The notes under the pieces: model-generated
Told to the model about the DNA's origin: nothing
The model's input: only the letters and a program-made list of their open reading frames with translations
The model's database searches: none
Assembly: GCA_032173965.1 (NCBI GenBank)
Contig: CM063284.1
Location: 131,121,125 to 131,185,124 of the forward strand
Length of the DNA: 64,000 bases
Direction: 5' to 3'
From: Sitta carolinensis
Taxonomy: Eukaryota; Chordata; Aves; Passeriformes; Sittidae
Translations under genes and position numbers: made by a program
In this document: in pieces, positions 49,701-57,900 of the stretch
Numbering within the stretch: position 1 is the stretch's first letter
How the letters are laid out: each line of letters starts with the position of its first letter

Positions 49701-52700
49701 TGCATTTTAAAATTTGTAACAAAGCACAGAACTGAGAGTCATCAAGTGTCATTGTGATACTTTTGTGAAGTGTTTAGAGTAAATTCATTTTAATTTCACA
49801 TTCTTATAATGTAACAGGAATGTGAAGTGCAGCTCATTTTGAGATTGGGATTTTTGTTAGTAGATTGCATGAAGCATCCTGCTTTCTGGGCTTTATTGGA
49901 TTCTGTGGGTATTTTTTTATTATGTTGTTCTGTTCATTTTGAGTGTTTAGCATAGGTTAGTAGGAGCCCATTACTTTGATAGATTTTCTGAGTTGTAGAA
50001 GCTGATTATGGCAACAAAACTCATTCACAGAGAAGAGTCAGAACTTGACTGCAAACCCAGGCTCTTCTTTTCTCCCCTCCCACTCCCCTTTTTGTAGGAT
50101 GCTGAAGAACTGGATAGAGAAGCTGGAGAGCAATTTCAGGCGGATACCTCAAAAGCTCAAGCACAGCAGGAAAGAGCTTTTTCTTTGAAGACCATAAGTA
50201 CTAGTGAACCAGCTAAGGTAGGGATGCCAAATTTGATTTATGTTACAGTTTGATTTGGAAGTGCTCAAGTCATTTGACCCATTAATTTGCGTAGATAAGG
50301 TTACAGTAAGAATACTGTTTCAGGCTGTATGTTTATGAATATAAAGGTAATTGAACTGTTGAATTCAGGCAGAGATCAGTTATGAGTTTTAAAAAGTATG
50401 TCTACTCTGTAAAGCAGTATCTTCCAAATCAGTAGTCGCTTTCTTTACTGGCAAGTTACTTCCTTGTTTGAATATCCAAGCAATGGTTTAAAACTTGGAA
50501 AAATACAACTATAGAAACCTAAGGTTTCTATAATAGATCTGAGCAGGAAACTAGTGACATATTCTATTGTTCTGTTGCAACAGAGTGAAGTGTTACTAAC
50601 TTAATATATTCTCACTTAAACGCAGTCTAAAATTGATCTTTGATTACTGAGTTTAATGACTGAATAAGAATGTTTTATTTGAACCAATTCACAAATGTTT
50701 GCTTTAGCTCACAGTTGAAACATTCTAGAGAATACAAATTCTCTTTCAGTCTTTCTCCAAATAGCAGCTTTCTTAGATACTGTTACCCAATGAAGCATCA
50801 CATTGTAGGAAGGTGTAAAACATTAAATATTTCTAATGGCTTTGATTTTTGTTTTTTATTTCCATAAAGAGTTTCCATAACAGCACTAGTGACATAGCAG
50901 TTTGGTACCAGAGAGTATATGTCAGAGTACTGAGTTTTAATCTTTTATCTCTAAGCAATAGTTTCATAAAAATAATGAGGTCTTAAGAGTCAAATGAAAA
51001 CATTAGAATTAAACCTTTCACGAGAGAGTACAAGTAACCAAATAATAAGTAGAGAAGTACTTTCTTGATTGAAAAGGTCTTGAAAAGCCCACTCAGACGT
51101 ACTTAAGGCTTACTCTAAATACCCTACATCAAAGGAGAGCTTTCCTTCAGTTATTTACTACAACTAGTTAGTTTAGATCAGTTCAACCTTTAATCAGGGT
51201 TGGCAATAGCTGCCTATTCTATCTGACTAGCTGCCTATTCTATCTGTGTTGATGGGTTTTGTGGTGGTTTTTTTGAAGCTGTATTTCAAAAGACATCTCC
51301 CTCTGTATGCAAGTGGCTTTATTCCTGGAAGTGTGAGTTTTTGTTTTATTTTAGAGGCTTTAGTTGAAAATGTGTAGACAGAAAACTTGGATAATGACGT
51401 CAAGGTGGAGGGGTTTTGACATCTAGAAAAAGGCATAATAGTGCATCCTGGAAGACTATGGCTTCTGCTCTTCAGAAATCTAAATTGATTTGGAAAATAT
51501 CTGTAGTTATTTTCTTTCTCACAAGCTGTTGGCACTGCCAAAATATATGCCCAGTTTCAGTAGACTTTGCTCAGTGCTTTACTGTTTATAATCACAGCCA
51601 ACTTTCTAGGTGATTTAATGGCATCAGCATCTTATGTAAACCTACACTGAACTGTTTTTGAGGGGCTTGAGGGCTTCTGTTACTCTTGAATCTTAAATTC
51701 CATCTGTTATATATATGTCTATGTATATCCGTGTCAATGGTAACTGAAACAAGACATGTTCTGTATTAAACTTGGTGTGGGGGCAAAGGACAAATGAAAC
51801 GCTTGCTAACATTCTCTGGAACTGGAATTGATAAAGGACAACTTGTGAATTGTTGTATCTGACAGTGCAGATGATCTGTCAGTCTTTATCAAGTCTCCCT
51901 GACATCAGATTTGGCTTCATTGTAATTTCACACATGCATAGATGCCTTGCAATGTTGTTTGACTTGGCTGTTGTAAAAAGTTTTAGAAACCGTCTGTGAC
52001 TGATGTGTGAAATGGATTACTTGAGTTTCCAAGGTAGGTAGTACAGTCTTAAGCAAATGCTCCAAAACATATAAGTGAAATATAGGGAAAAATAAACTGA
52101 GTACAAACAAGTTATTATTCAGTATATTCCCATAAACATCAGAAACAGCTGAATGTTGAACCTTGTATTTCACATCACAGTATCTCGTGATGGTAATTCC
52201 CCCATGTTGTACTTTGGGCTGCATTGAAACCTTTTGCATTTTATCAGCAGGCACAAGTTTTAAATGAAGAGACATGGAAAAAATACTAACAGTTTGACGA
52301 GTAACGGCTTCATTATTGAATCATAGAATTATGAACATAACTACTTATATTATCTAATAGGCTTTATTTGTTGTTTCAGGCCTCCTTTCTGAATTAGCAG
52401 AGAATAGTACCCATTTTTTAATGTTTTCATCATTACCCATTTTACCGTATCCAAAATTCAGGCAGAAGTATTTGGGAAAATGTCCAGATAGTGCTCTATG
52501 TATTTGTATCATTGGCAGTAATACTGCATGATGTAACACTCAAGCTGCAGCATGTTTCTTAGTCAATCTGAGACAGCTGAGCTATTAAAATCTTAATTGA
52601 GTTGCTTTACCTGCTGGTCAAGTGTGACTGTCCTAACAAAACTGTGATAGTTGCCTCAATTGATTACCTTGTGCTAGAAGCTTTATGTCCTCCTTTTACT

Positions 52701-55700
52701 TTAGAGATCACAGTTTAAGTTCATTTATTTATGTAACTGATGATTGCTAACTATTAGACAACATTAGAATTGGCTAAGCTTGGAATTTCTGTAGGATGTG
52801 AGTTCATTTTGTCAGCATGGTTGATGTATAGAACTATATAACTTGATTACTAATTTTTCAGTAGAGTGAGAGAAATACTGCAGTTAAAAAAACTTGTTTC
52901 AGTTGATGTGTAAGAGCACAGCAAACTACTCATGAAAGGTTAGAGAACTGCTATCCTTCAAATTCATGTGTTGGGATTTTTCAATTAAAGCTGTTTAATT
53001 TCTTATGTAGTATGATACGATTAGAAAGAAATATGTATCTTTTTGCTCTCATTAATATTCTGACTGAATTTTTGAGATGCTTACATTATAGTGATGGAGC
53101 AGTACAAACTGGTGACTATGATGTAGGATCTGTACATCTGCATCCAGGGGTCTAGACTTCACTATCTGATTTTCATAGTGCCAGGTCTTGGCTGTTGTGA
53201 CACAAGTACAGCAGTGATTTCTTAATAACTTCTTAAAATTTGAGGGTTATTGCTTAACTGAGATACTGTGTTCTAATGCATTCCTTTTTGAAGCCTTTTG
53301 GTGACTTGCTGTGGGATCTTTTTATGTTCTAATTTTCCTATTGAAATGGCAAAATGCTTTTTTTTTTTTTTTTTTTGTTTGGCTGTAATTTTAATTACAA
53401 TAAATGCTACACACAAGGGTACTATTATGTTTTGTCTGTGCAGTGGGAATCTTCAAAATCAACTAGATAATTGAAAAATAGTGCAAGTACCTTTTACTTG
53501 GCAGTTATTTCTGCAGTAAGTTCCACTAAAATACTTGCTGACTTCTCTCACCAATATTTGTTATTCTATAAGCATACAGAGTGTTTTGAGTGGTTTATAG
53601 GAATGACTGGAGATGCTTTTTATTTCATTTGTTTGGGGTTTGAGTTATCTATTTAGTCCTATTTAACTTGCCTGCTTACCTTGCAACCAAATGCATATAT
53701 GTCACTGTCTTACATCTCTGTTGAATGTTCTAGAATCTTTTTAGGGTCTTGGTGATTTATAGATTGGTTTCCCTTTCTTTGCATGTGCTGTATTTTAAGG
53801 ATTAGTGTAGCTTATCTTTGCTTGTATGCAATTAAAAATTTTGGCACTAGATGGCAGTCATAGGATTACACAATTTAAATTTTTTTAAGGATTTTAATAT
53901 TGTCTTAATTTTTCAATGCCATCTTAGCAGCAGCTGCTAAGTACACTGACAAAATAACACCATATAAAGGCTTTTCCTTTTGTGTTACTTAAAAAACTTT
54001 TGGAAACTCTTTTTTTTTTTTTTCCTCAAATAGTCTGAGGAGGCTTCTTCGCTTGCTGTTTCTACTGAGCCATCTGTAATTGTATCAGAGAGTAATTCTG
54101 ACAAGATCGCTTCCCAAGTGCCACAGATGCTGCAAGAGACAGATGTTTCTAGTCCCAATATTAAGCAAAACAGTGTGCCTCCTCCTCAGAGTAAGTATCT
54201 TTCAGTGCAGTTTATTTGTCCAAAGTTAGGATGCACTTTTTCCCCATAGAGTGTAGTCAGAATGCTTTGCCCTGGGGTTTGAGTTTAAAGTGCCATATCA
54301 GATCATTGTGTGTCTTACTTACACATCTTGCTGTATTTTTAACTTCCTTAAAGTTAAAAGCACCTTGGTATGTTTATTTTTGTTGTGAGGAAAAATTGGC
54401 TTCATGTGCTTAGTCGACTGAAAAAGTCTGTTGGGCTTGTCCAGTCCTTACCAGACATCTGGATGTATTCATCACCATCAGGACTGGAGCTCCGTGCTGT
54501 GACTAAGGAGTTCTGCCAACACTGTTTCAAAGGGTGCTTGCAAGTCTTCACTGGAGAACAGATGGTTACTGACATTGCAGTTAACAGAATATTTAGCTAC
54601 CAGAATTTTGGGAAAAAATACAAATAATTCAATTTTCAGCCTACTGAGGTCATTTGATTTCTCATTTTAGCTCATTAGCATCTTTTTCATTATGCTTCTG
54701 TATAATCATAGAGGGAAACAGTTGCTTATTGGGAGTAGAAAGGTGTTGGGTGGGGGGTTTTTTTGTACTAGTCTAACAGCACACAGATCAGGCTTAATTG
54801 CTGTAGGTTATATTGTTTTTTGAAAATATGCTGTGCCCAGAAATGTCAAATGTATTGACAAAAGTGTTTGTACTCAAAAGCATTTGAGTACTTGACAAAG
54901 GTACTCACACAGTAAAACTGGAAATTTAGAAGGGATGTGAGGATATGAAAGGTATTGCTTGAAAAAAAAAAAAAAAGGTGTTTTGATTCAGATTCTTCAA
55001 TAAAATTAATAAATACTGACAATCCGTAATAAGTTGCTGGCTATGTGTTGAAGTACTAAATGAGTTTTTAATGACTGCAGAAGAAACATGATGACTTTGT
55101 AATTACAAAATCTCATTCAGCTTCATTAATTGCTTCTTGGTTTTGAATACATGAAACGAATATTTCAAGTCTGTATATCAACTTAGAATTTTTTGTTTTG
55201 TTTCTAAAATCTTTTGTGATTGATTCACACATCAGCAATTGAAAAAACATCTCTTAGGTTCAGTATGTACAATACTTAACGTTTTTTACTTTGGCAGCCA
55301 GCACATTTTAAGGCAGTCTGTTTTATTTAGAACGTAGTGCTTCTATATTGGATTATGGATTCCATGTAACCACATCTTTACATAGTTCAGTACTTTTAAA
55401 AATATTATTTTGACATGTCACATATGTAGTGGTTAAGAGAAGTGTAATCTGGTAAAAGTGAGCATTTAATGTTAATTGTGTACATGTACATTATTTCTAG
55501 TACACCAGAAAATAACAATGACTCTATTGTACATAATACATTTGCAAAATGAATGACCTTTGATGTGTATCACTCCAAGCATCTGTGGGGTAAAAAAGTA
55601 GGATGAAATTGGCAAGCATTGTTTTAGATGCATTTCAAATGAAATTATTGTCATTTGAAGCAGGTAAATAAAACTTCTAATTGATTGATCTGAATCACTT

Positions 55701-55865
55701 CGTAATGATATGGTGTGTATTATCCAGGATTTTAAAAGCCAATTCTGTGTGAATGTTTTCAGTCCTAACAGTATAATTATGTTTTGTTTTTTAGCAAAGT
55801 CTGAAGAAAGCTGGGAATCTCCCAAACAAGTTAAAAAGAAGAAAAAAGCAAGAAGGGAAACGTGA
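25311..55865 (+). CDS. MTDH: Metadherin (LYRIC/AEG-1), whole gene, 13 coding exons
   Basis: Exons join as 25311-25714, 31567-31671, 35881-35962, 36374-36553, 37637-37705, 40160-40411, 42859-42948, 44732-44830, 46939-47063, 47607-47726, 50098-50217, 54034-54190 and 55795-55865. All introns are GT-AG and phases agree. The product matches vertebrate metadherin end to end: membrane segment at about residues 50-72, basic clusters after it, near 491-499 and at the C-terminus, and the two-tryptophan SND1-binding stretch (W439, W446). Known family role: an endoplasmic reticulum, perinuclear and nuclear scaffold protein that binds SND1 and affects RNA handling and NF-kB signalling. Length is 624 codons if one missing base in exon 1 is allowed for, or 594 without exon 7; human is 582. 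Oddities are the exon-1 frameshift and one exon more than the 12 I recall for human. Identity is very secure. Confidence 0.97.
25715..31566 (+). other. MTDH: MTDH intron 1
   Basis: 5.85-kb first intron. The first 280 bases are CpG island; the rest is AT-rich single-copy-looking DNA with no repeat or exon that I recognise. Confidence 0.9.
31567..31671 (+). CDS. MTDH: MTDH exon 2
   Basis: 35 codons, phase 0 to 0, residues 136-170. It begins PNGR after a TTTACACAG acceptor and ends EKKNEK before GTTAGT. Both edges match the human exon (PNGRTVEVAEG to DKKNEK); the middle is divergent and acidic, as expected for this low-constraint linker. Confidence 0.95.
31672..35880 (+). other. MTDH: MTDH intron 2
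   Basis: 4.2-kb intron. It contains a CR1 3' end at about 32480-32695; nothing else is recognised. Confidence 0.9.
32480..32695 (+). mobile_element. CR1 LINE 3' end in MTDH intron 2
   Basis: GGTGAAACACTGGAACAGGT through CTGGATGGGG and CCCTTCCAACCCAAGCCATTCTAAGAT: the CR1 3' UTR with the terminal ATTCTA-type repeat decayed. Confidence 0.93.
35881..35962 (+). CDS. MTDH: MTDH exon 3: lysine-rich segment
   Basis: 82 nt, phase 0 in and 1 out, residues 171-197 plus one base. It encodes SKKKKKSKGDSK and ends DGKEVDE. The acceptor is a pyrimidine tract with TTCTAG and the donor is G|GTACTG. The segment matches the human SKKNKKKSK to HDGKEVDE block. Confidence 0.95.
36374..36553 (+). CDS. MTDH: MTDH exon 4
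   Basis: 180 nt, phase 1 to 1, residues 198-258. It encodes the highly conserved (G)AWETKISNREKRQQRKRDK, then a less conserved Ser/Thr-rich stretch with GIENTVTVSIEQL, ending RKNK. The acceptor is GTTTTAG and the donor is G|GTATGA. This is one of the most recognisable blocks of the protein. Confidence 0.97.
37637..37705 (+). CDS. MTDH: MTDH exon 5
   Basis: 69 nt, phase 1 to 1, residues 258-281. It encodes (G)DALLNAQINSSKPAKGESS and corresponds to the short human exon beginning GDSHLNVQVSNF. The acceptor is AATCAG and the donor is CAAG|GTAAAA. The short length and modest similarity make this the least conserved internal exon, but phase and position fit exactly. Confidence 0.92.
37706..40159 (+). 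other. MTDH: MTDH intron 5
   Basis: 2.45-kb intron. It holds a decayed CR1 3' region at about 38495-38790. The rest is AT-rich with no feature recognised. The neighbouring introns 3 (35963-36373) and 4 (36554-37636) are short and hold nothing notable. Confidence 0.9.
38495..38790 (+). mobile_element. Decayed CR1 3' region in MTDH intron 5
   Basis: Weak CR1 likeness with a recognisable tail: CAGGTGACTTTGAGAGATCC, then CTTCAATCTTAAGTTTTCTGTGATTCAGTG. Confidence 0.65.
40160..40411 (+). CDS. MTDH: MTDH exon 6
   Basis: 252 nt, phase 1 to 1, residues 281-365. It contains the conserved TVNGGSWNEKSVKLSSQI, then GEEKW, AGKRKTE and the run QDTGDANGNGKDWG. Near its end it reads GVGLVGRPWKERSLFTPIG, where human has the shorter GRSWSDRSIFSGIG, so the bird form carries a few more residues. 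The acceptor is TTTAAG with a poor pyrimidine tract; the donor is G|GTAAGC. Confidence 0.96.
41098..41637 (-). mobile_element. Solo ERV LTR, antisense, in MTDH intron 6
   Basis: A 540-bp block recognisable as a widespread avian LTR: the GACATAAAGACAGTTTAATAGG region, GGAAGACAAGCC, and the CAGCACAAATCCAAAACACAG end. It is flanked by exact 5-bp duplications AGTCT (41093-41097 and 41638-41642). A 5-bp TSD fits an ERVL-like element. Read on the minus strand it has TATATGA (about 41394-41400) followed by ATTAAA (complement of 41225-41230), so U3-R-U5 runs opposite to MTDH. The left edge keeps TG; the right edge has decayed from CA. No internal viral genes are present. Confidence 0.85.
41985..42260 (+). 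mobile_element. CR1 fragment in MTDH intron 6
   Basis: The internal CR1 stretch GGGTCTTGGTAGCTGCCAAG, GACATGAGCCAGCTG, ACCAACAGTATGCTGGGGTGC and ATTAACACAGGAGGCAG matches the usual CR1 segment just before the 3' UTR. Confidence 0.8.
42859..42948 (+). CDS. MTDH: MTDH exon 7: candidate cassette exon not in the canonical human protein
   Basis: 90 nt, phase 1 to 1, residues 365-395. It encodes AAWNVDARINTSEQ, then a Ser/Phe-rich stretch ending TPGVSG. Upstream is a strong pyrimidine tract (42822-42858) with a tandem CAGCAG acceptor, so the exon can start at 42859 or 42862, a one-alanine difference. The donor is TCTG|GTATGT. I do not recall this segment in the 582-residue human protein, where the exon-6 ending GIG runs straight into STAEPVSQ. 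The open frame, matching phases and good splice sites make it a credible exon, probably alternatively included. That it is used is inferred from sequence. Confidence 0.8.
43190..43252 (+). mobile_element. CR1 3' tail in MTDH intron 7
   Basis: GGGGGTTGGAGTGAGATGATC, then TTCTAACCCAAATCATTCTATAATTCTGTG: the last 60 bases of a CR1 element. Confidence 0.8.
44732..44830 (+). CDS. MTDH: MTDH exon 8
   Basis: 99 nt, phase 1 to 1, residues 395-428. It encodes (G)SNSESVSQAGTSDFQWDLS and ends DDEWSGL plus the first base of Asn. It matches human STAEPVSQSTTSDYQWDVS to DDEWSGLN. The acceptor is CCCTTTCAG and the donor is TTAA|GTATGT. Confidence 0.96.
46939..47063 (+). CDS. MTDH: MTDH exon 9: SND1-binding tryptophan segment
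   Basis: 125 nt, phase 1 in and 0 out, residues 428-469. It encodes NGLSSADPSSDWNAPAEEWG followed by NWVDEE. The two tryptophans spaced seven apart (W439 and W446 here, W394 and W401 in human) are the residues known to dock into SND1. Both and their surroundings are kept, so SND1 binding is expected to be conserved. The second half (KVASVAQREERSVTQK) differs from human. Confidence 0.97.
47607..47726 (+). CDS. MTDH: MTDH exon 10: nine-lysine basic cluster
   Basis: 120 nt, phase 0 to 0, residues 470-509. It encodes ISDSEREKAEP, then GKS followed by nine lysines (about K491-K499) and QGEEANSPAQ. It corresponds to the human central nuclear/nucleolar localisation region. The acceptor ends in AAG (ATGAAG), which is weaker than CAG or TAG. 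Skipping this exon would keep the frame and delete the lysine cluster. Confidence 0.96.
47727..50097 (+). other. MTDH: MTDH intron 10
   Basis: 2.37-kb AT-rich intron; no repeat or extra exon recognised. Intron 8 (44831-46938) likewise contains only a short GATA-rich patch near 45295-45325. Confidence 0.88.
50098..50217 (+). CDS. MTDH: MTDH exon 11
   Basis: 120 nt, phase 0 to 0, residues 510-549. It begins DAEELDREAGEQF and ends with the conserved ERAFSLKTISTSEPAK. Human has DTEELEKEIRE and EKAFSLKTISTSDPAE. A long C/T tract with TTTGTAG precedes it; the donor is AAG|GTAGGG. Confidence 0.96.
53358..53376 (+). repeat. Poly-T tract in MTDH intron 11
   Basis: 19 consecutive T. Confidence 0.85.
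53844..53857 (+). promoter_or_regulatory. Near-consensus CTCF core motif in MTDH intron 11
   Basis: GCACTAGATGGCAG matches CCASYAGRKGGCRS at 13 of 14 positions (first base differs). Confidence 0.45.
54034..54190 (+). CDS. MTDH: MTDH exon 12
   Basis: 157 nt, phase 0 in and 1 out, residues 550-602. It encodes a Ser/Pro-rich linker with STEPSVIVSESNSDK, QVPQMLQETD and IKQNSVPPPQ. It matches human STEPSVILSKSDSDK, QVPPILQETD and TKQNSVPPSQ. A long poly-T/pyrimidine tract precedes the acceptor; the donor is CAGA|GTAAGT. Confidence 0.96.
55795..55865 (+). CDS. MTDH: MTDH exon 13: C-terminus and stop
   Basis: Residues 602-624 and the TGA at 55863-55865. It encodes (T)KSEESWESPKQVKKKKKARRET, matching the human C-terminus TKSETSWESPKQIKKKKKARRET almost residue for residue. 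The basic cluster is the C-terminal nuclear localisation signal of the family. The acceptor is TTTTTTAG. Confidence 0.98.
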
Positions 55866-56141
55866 ACTTCCTGAGATGGACATATGTTGCTGAATATTGT
55901 CATGAAGATTATGCTGTTTATGCAATAATTTGTGAACATGTACAGAATTTTATATAAATTTCAAACAATTTTTAAAAACAGAACTGCTGTGAACACAAAC
56001 ATCTTTAAAAAGGAATCAAATGAAAGTATGATATAGCAAACAGAACATGCTACATTTGAAAGACATTCTGAAGAGTCTGTTTTTCCAACTTTTGGAGAGA
56101 GATCTTAATTAAAAAAAAACTGGTTTTACAACACAGTGCCC

Positions 56142-56149
56142 TGTTTACA
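56142..56149 (+). promoter_or_regulatory. miR-30 8-mer seed match in MTDH 3' UTR
   Basis: TGTTTACA is the full 8-mer target of the miR-30 family seed (GUAAACA). It lies 277 bases after the stop codon. miR-30 family control of MTDH has been reported in mammals; use in birds is inferred. Confidence 0.5.
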
Positions 56150-56460
56150 ACAGATTATACTCTCATCTACAGCTGCGGATAAAAGATTAATTTCAAGGAA
56201 GGGTTTTCTGTAAAAATAATCGTCTGTACAGTAGTGGGTGTTTCTTGCCTCTCTTATGAGTGATGCATTAGAAGCACAGAATGTCAACCATTTGAATTTG
56301 TTTCATGCCTAAATCAAAGTGCTTTGATTAAATACATAATCTGCCATATCTTTACAGTAAGTTGGTTAGCAAATCTGCTAGCTGTCGCAGGAATCACAAG
56401 TGCAAATCATTAACCATTTGTACAGTCAGACCTTCATGGTTTATTATATGAAGTTAACAC

Positions 56461-56466
56461 AATAAA
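56461..56466 (+). terminator. Proximal polyadenylation signal of MTDH
   Basis: AATAAA about 600 bases after the stop, in an AT-rich setting. Use of this signal would remove the miR-26 and miR-375 matches. Confidence 0.5.
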
Positions 56467-56549
56467 ACTGCTTTGGGTTAAAGGTTTGAGAATGTGATTT
56501 GAAACTTGATTATGGTTCATGAAGTTATTTTTTATAATGTCTATTACCT

Positions 56550-56557
56550 TACTTGAA
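56550..56557 (+). promoter_or_regulatory. miR-26 8-mer seed match in MTDH 3' UTR
   Basis: TACTTGAA is the complete 8-mer match to miR-26a/b. miR-26a is a reported regulator of mammalian MTDH. The site lies beyond the first AATAAA (56461), so only longer mRNAs would carry it. Confidence 0.5.
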
Positions 56558-56771
56558 TTATTGAAGATAACAGTATATTTTTAAGAATGCAGTAATGTGC
56601 ATAAAATTGATTATCTTTTTCATTCCCTGCAGTTCTTGGTTGATTCAGGATCCCATCTAAAAACTGTTCCTTCAACTTCAAAACTCATGAAGTGAACTGA
56701 AATCAAACTTTTCCTTCTCCTAACACTTGACTTACCATACCCAATTCTGTTGTCTATATTACTAAAACTCT

Positions 56772-56778
56772 GAACAAA
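56772..56778 (+). promoter_or_regulatory. miR-375 7-mer-A1 seed match in MTDH 3' UTR
   Basis: GAACAAA pairs with miR-375 positions 2-7 and has A opposite position 1. miR-375 is a well-reported repressor of mammalian MTDH. A second GAACAAA occurs at 59039-59045, probably outside the mRNA. Confidence 0.5.
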
Positions 56779-56999
56779 GCAAAGTGAATTCTTCACTCAA
56801 AAATTATTTGGATTTCAAAGATCTGTTGGAGAACTGGAGTAGCTTCAGACAGCTTTAATTGACATTGTCAAAAACAGTTATCAGGAACACATTTTTTTAC
56901 TGCCTTAACCTGTAGTATGTAGAATGTGTCTAGACTTCTGGACAGGAGTTAGTGTTTTTATATTAAAAAAAAAAAATTATGCAAGTAAAGCAGTTGTAA

Positions 57000-57005
57000 A
57001 ATAAA
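57000..57005 (+). terminator. Intermediate polyadenylation signal of MTDH
   Basis: AATAAA in the 3' UTR, just downstream of an A-rich run at about 56965-56976. GT-rich sequence follows at about 57050-57110 (GTGTTGTCA, then TGTGTTTGTGTCTG), which could serve as a downstream element. Confidence 0.5.
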
Positions 57006-57413
57006 GACCATTTCCCACTTGAAACTATTAATTAAAATGGCATTGAAGATGTGTTGTCATTTTCAGGCACTGTAATGAAGTGGTATTGAACTGGAGATGT
57101 GTTTGTGTCTGTAAGGTACATGCTAAGCTATGTGCACTGTAAATCGCCTTTACAAAAATTGGTTTGCTAAGGATGGTATTTAACATTACCTGGTAAGTTC
57201 AGTTAAAGAGTCAGGATTCTTATCAAATGATTGACTTCTGGTTTTGTGGCACAAAGAGAATTGTTAACAGCTGTAACACATGGTACTGATCAACAATCTT
57301 GTGCTCTTTCTGTACTCAACTGCAGTTTGACAGTATTGCAAGGCAATTGCAGATAATGCAGCAAGATGGGTTTAATTGTACTGGAAATGCACCTGCTAAT
57401 GGAGAGCTTTCCT

Positions 57414-57578
57414 AATAAATGGATACTAACTTGCACAGGTATTAACTCCTGTATATCAGAAACATGACACTCTAAATTGATCTGTTAAAATAAATTGAGC
57501 ATATTGATGGTATTGATTTATTTACTGGGAGGGAGTAATGTTTAAAATTGATATTTGTCGTGGTTCATGTAAAATAAA
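57414..57578 (+). terminator. Cluster of three distal polyadenylation signals
   Basis: AATAAA at 57414-57419, 57489-57494 and 57573-57578. A single further AATAAA is at 57863-57868. Any of these could define the long MTDH mRNA. Confidence 0.5.
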
Positions 57579-57900
57579 CTTAGAACTGAAGTACAGCTTT
57601 TCAAGGAGTATCTTAAGGTAAACATGAAAAATAGGATATTATGAAATCATGCAGAGTCCTTTGCACGTAAATATTATAATTTTACTTGTCTTCATAGTAA
57701 AGGTTAAAAAATACCCTTCGAATTCAGGTTTTTAATGTATGTCTGAAATCTGTTTGCAATTTGTGTTATGCTACGAAATTATAGAAAATACAAAGATTTT
57801 ATGTAATGAAAGAGAATGCCCCCAAGGACTTTCACTGCATAAGTTCTTTCTTTTCTCTTGAAAATAAAATCGGTGATATTTCTGAGTTAGACAAATAGCT

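Larger units (their letters stand above)
50218..54033 (+). other. MTDH: MTDH intron 11
   Basis: 3.8-kb intron. It contains an imperfect 21-bp direct repeat (about 51208-51248), a 19-nt poly-T (53358-53376) and a near-consensus CTCF motif (53844-53857). No coding sequence is recognised. Confidence 0.88.
55866..57900 (+). other. MTDH: MTDH 3' untranslated region (distal end uncertain)
   Basis: AT-rich sequence after the stop codon, with no open frame and several polyadenylation signals at 56461, 57000, 57414, 57489, 57573 and 57863. Seed matches for microRNAs known to act on MTDH in mammals fall within it. The real end could be at any of these signals or further downstream; AATAAA also occurs at 58874. 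Confidence 0.6.

Noticed and set aside
52316..52332. GAATCATAGAATTATG resembling the start of a minus-strand CR1 tail
   Set aside because: Only about 16 bases match and the following sequence is not CR1-like.
55472..55939. 155-codon minus-strand open frame overlapping the last MTDH exon
   Set aside because: Antisense to a confirmed exon and its intron; no recognisable domain.
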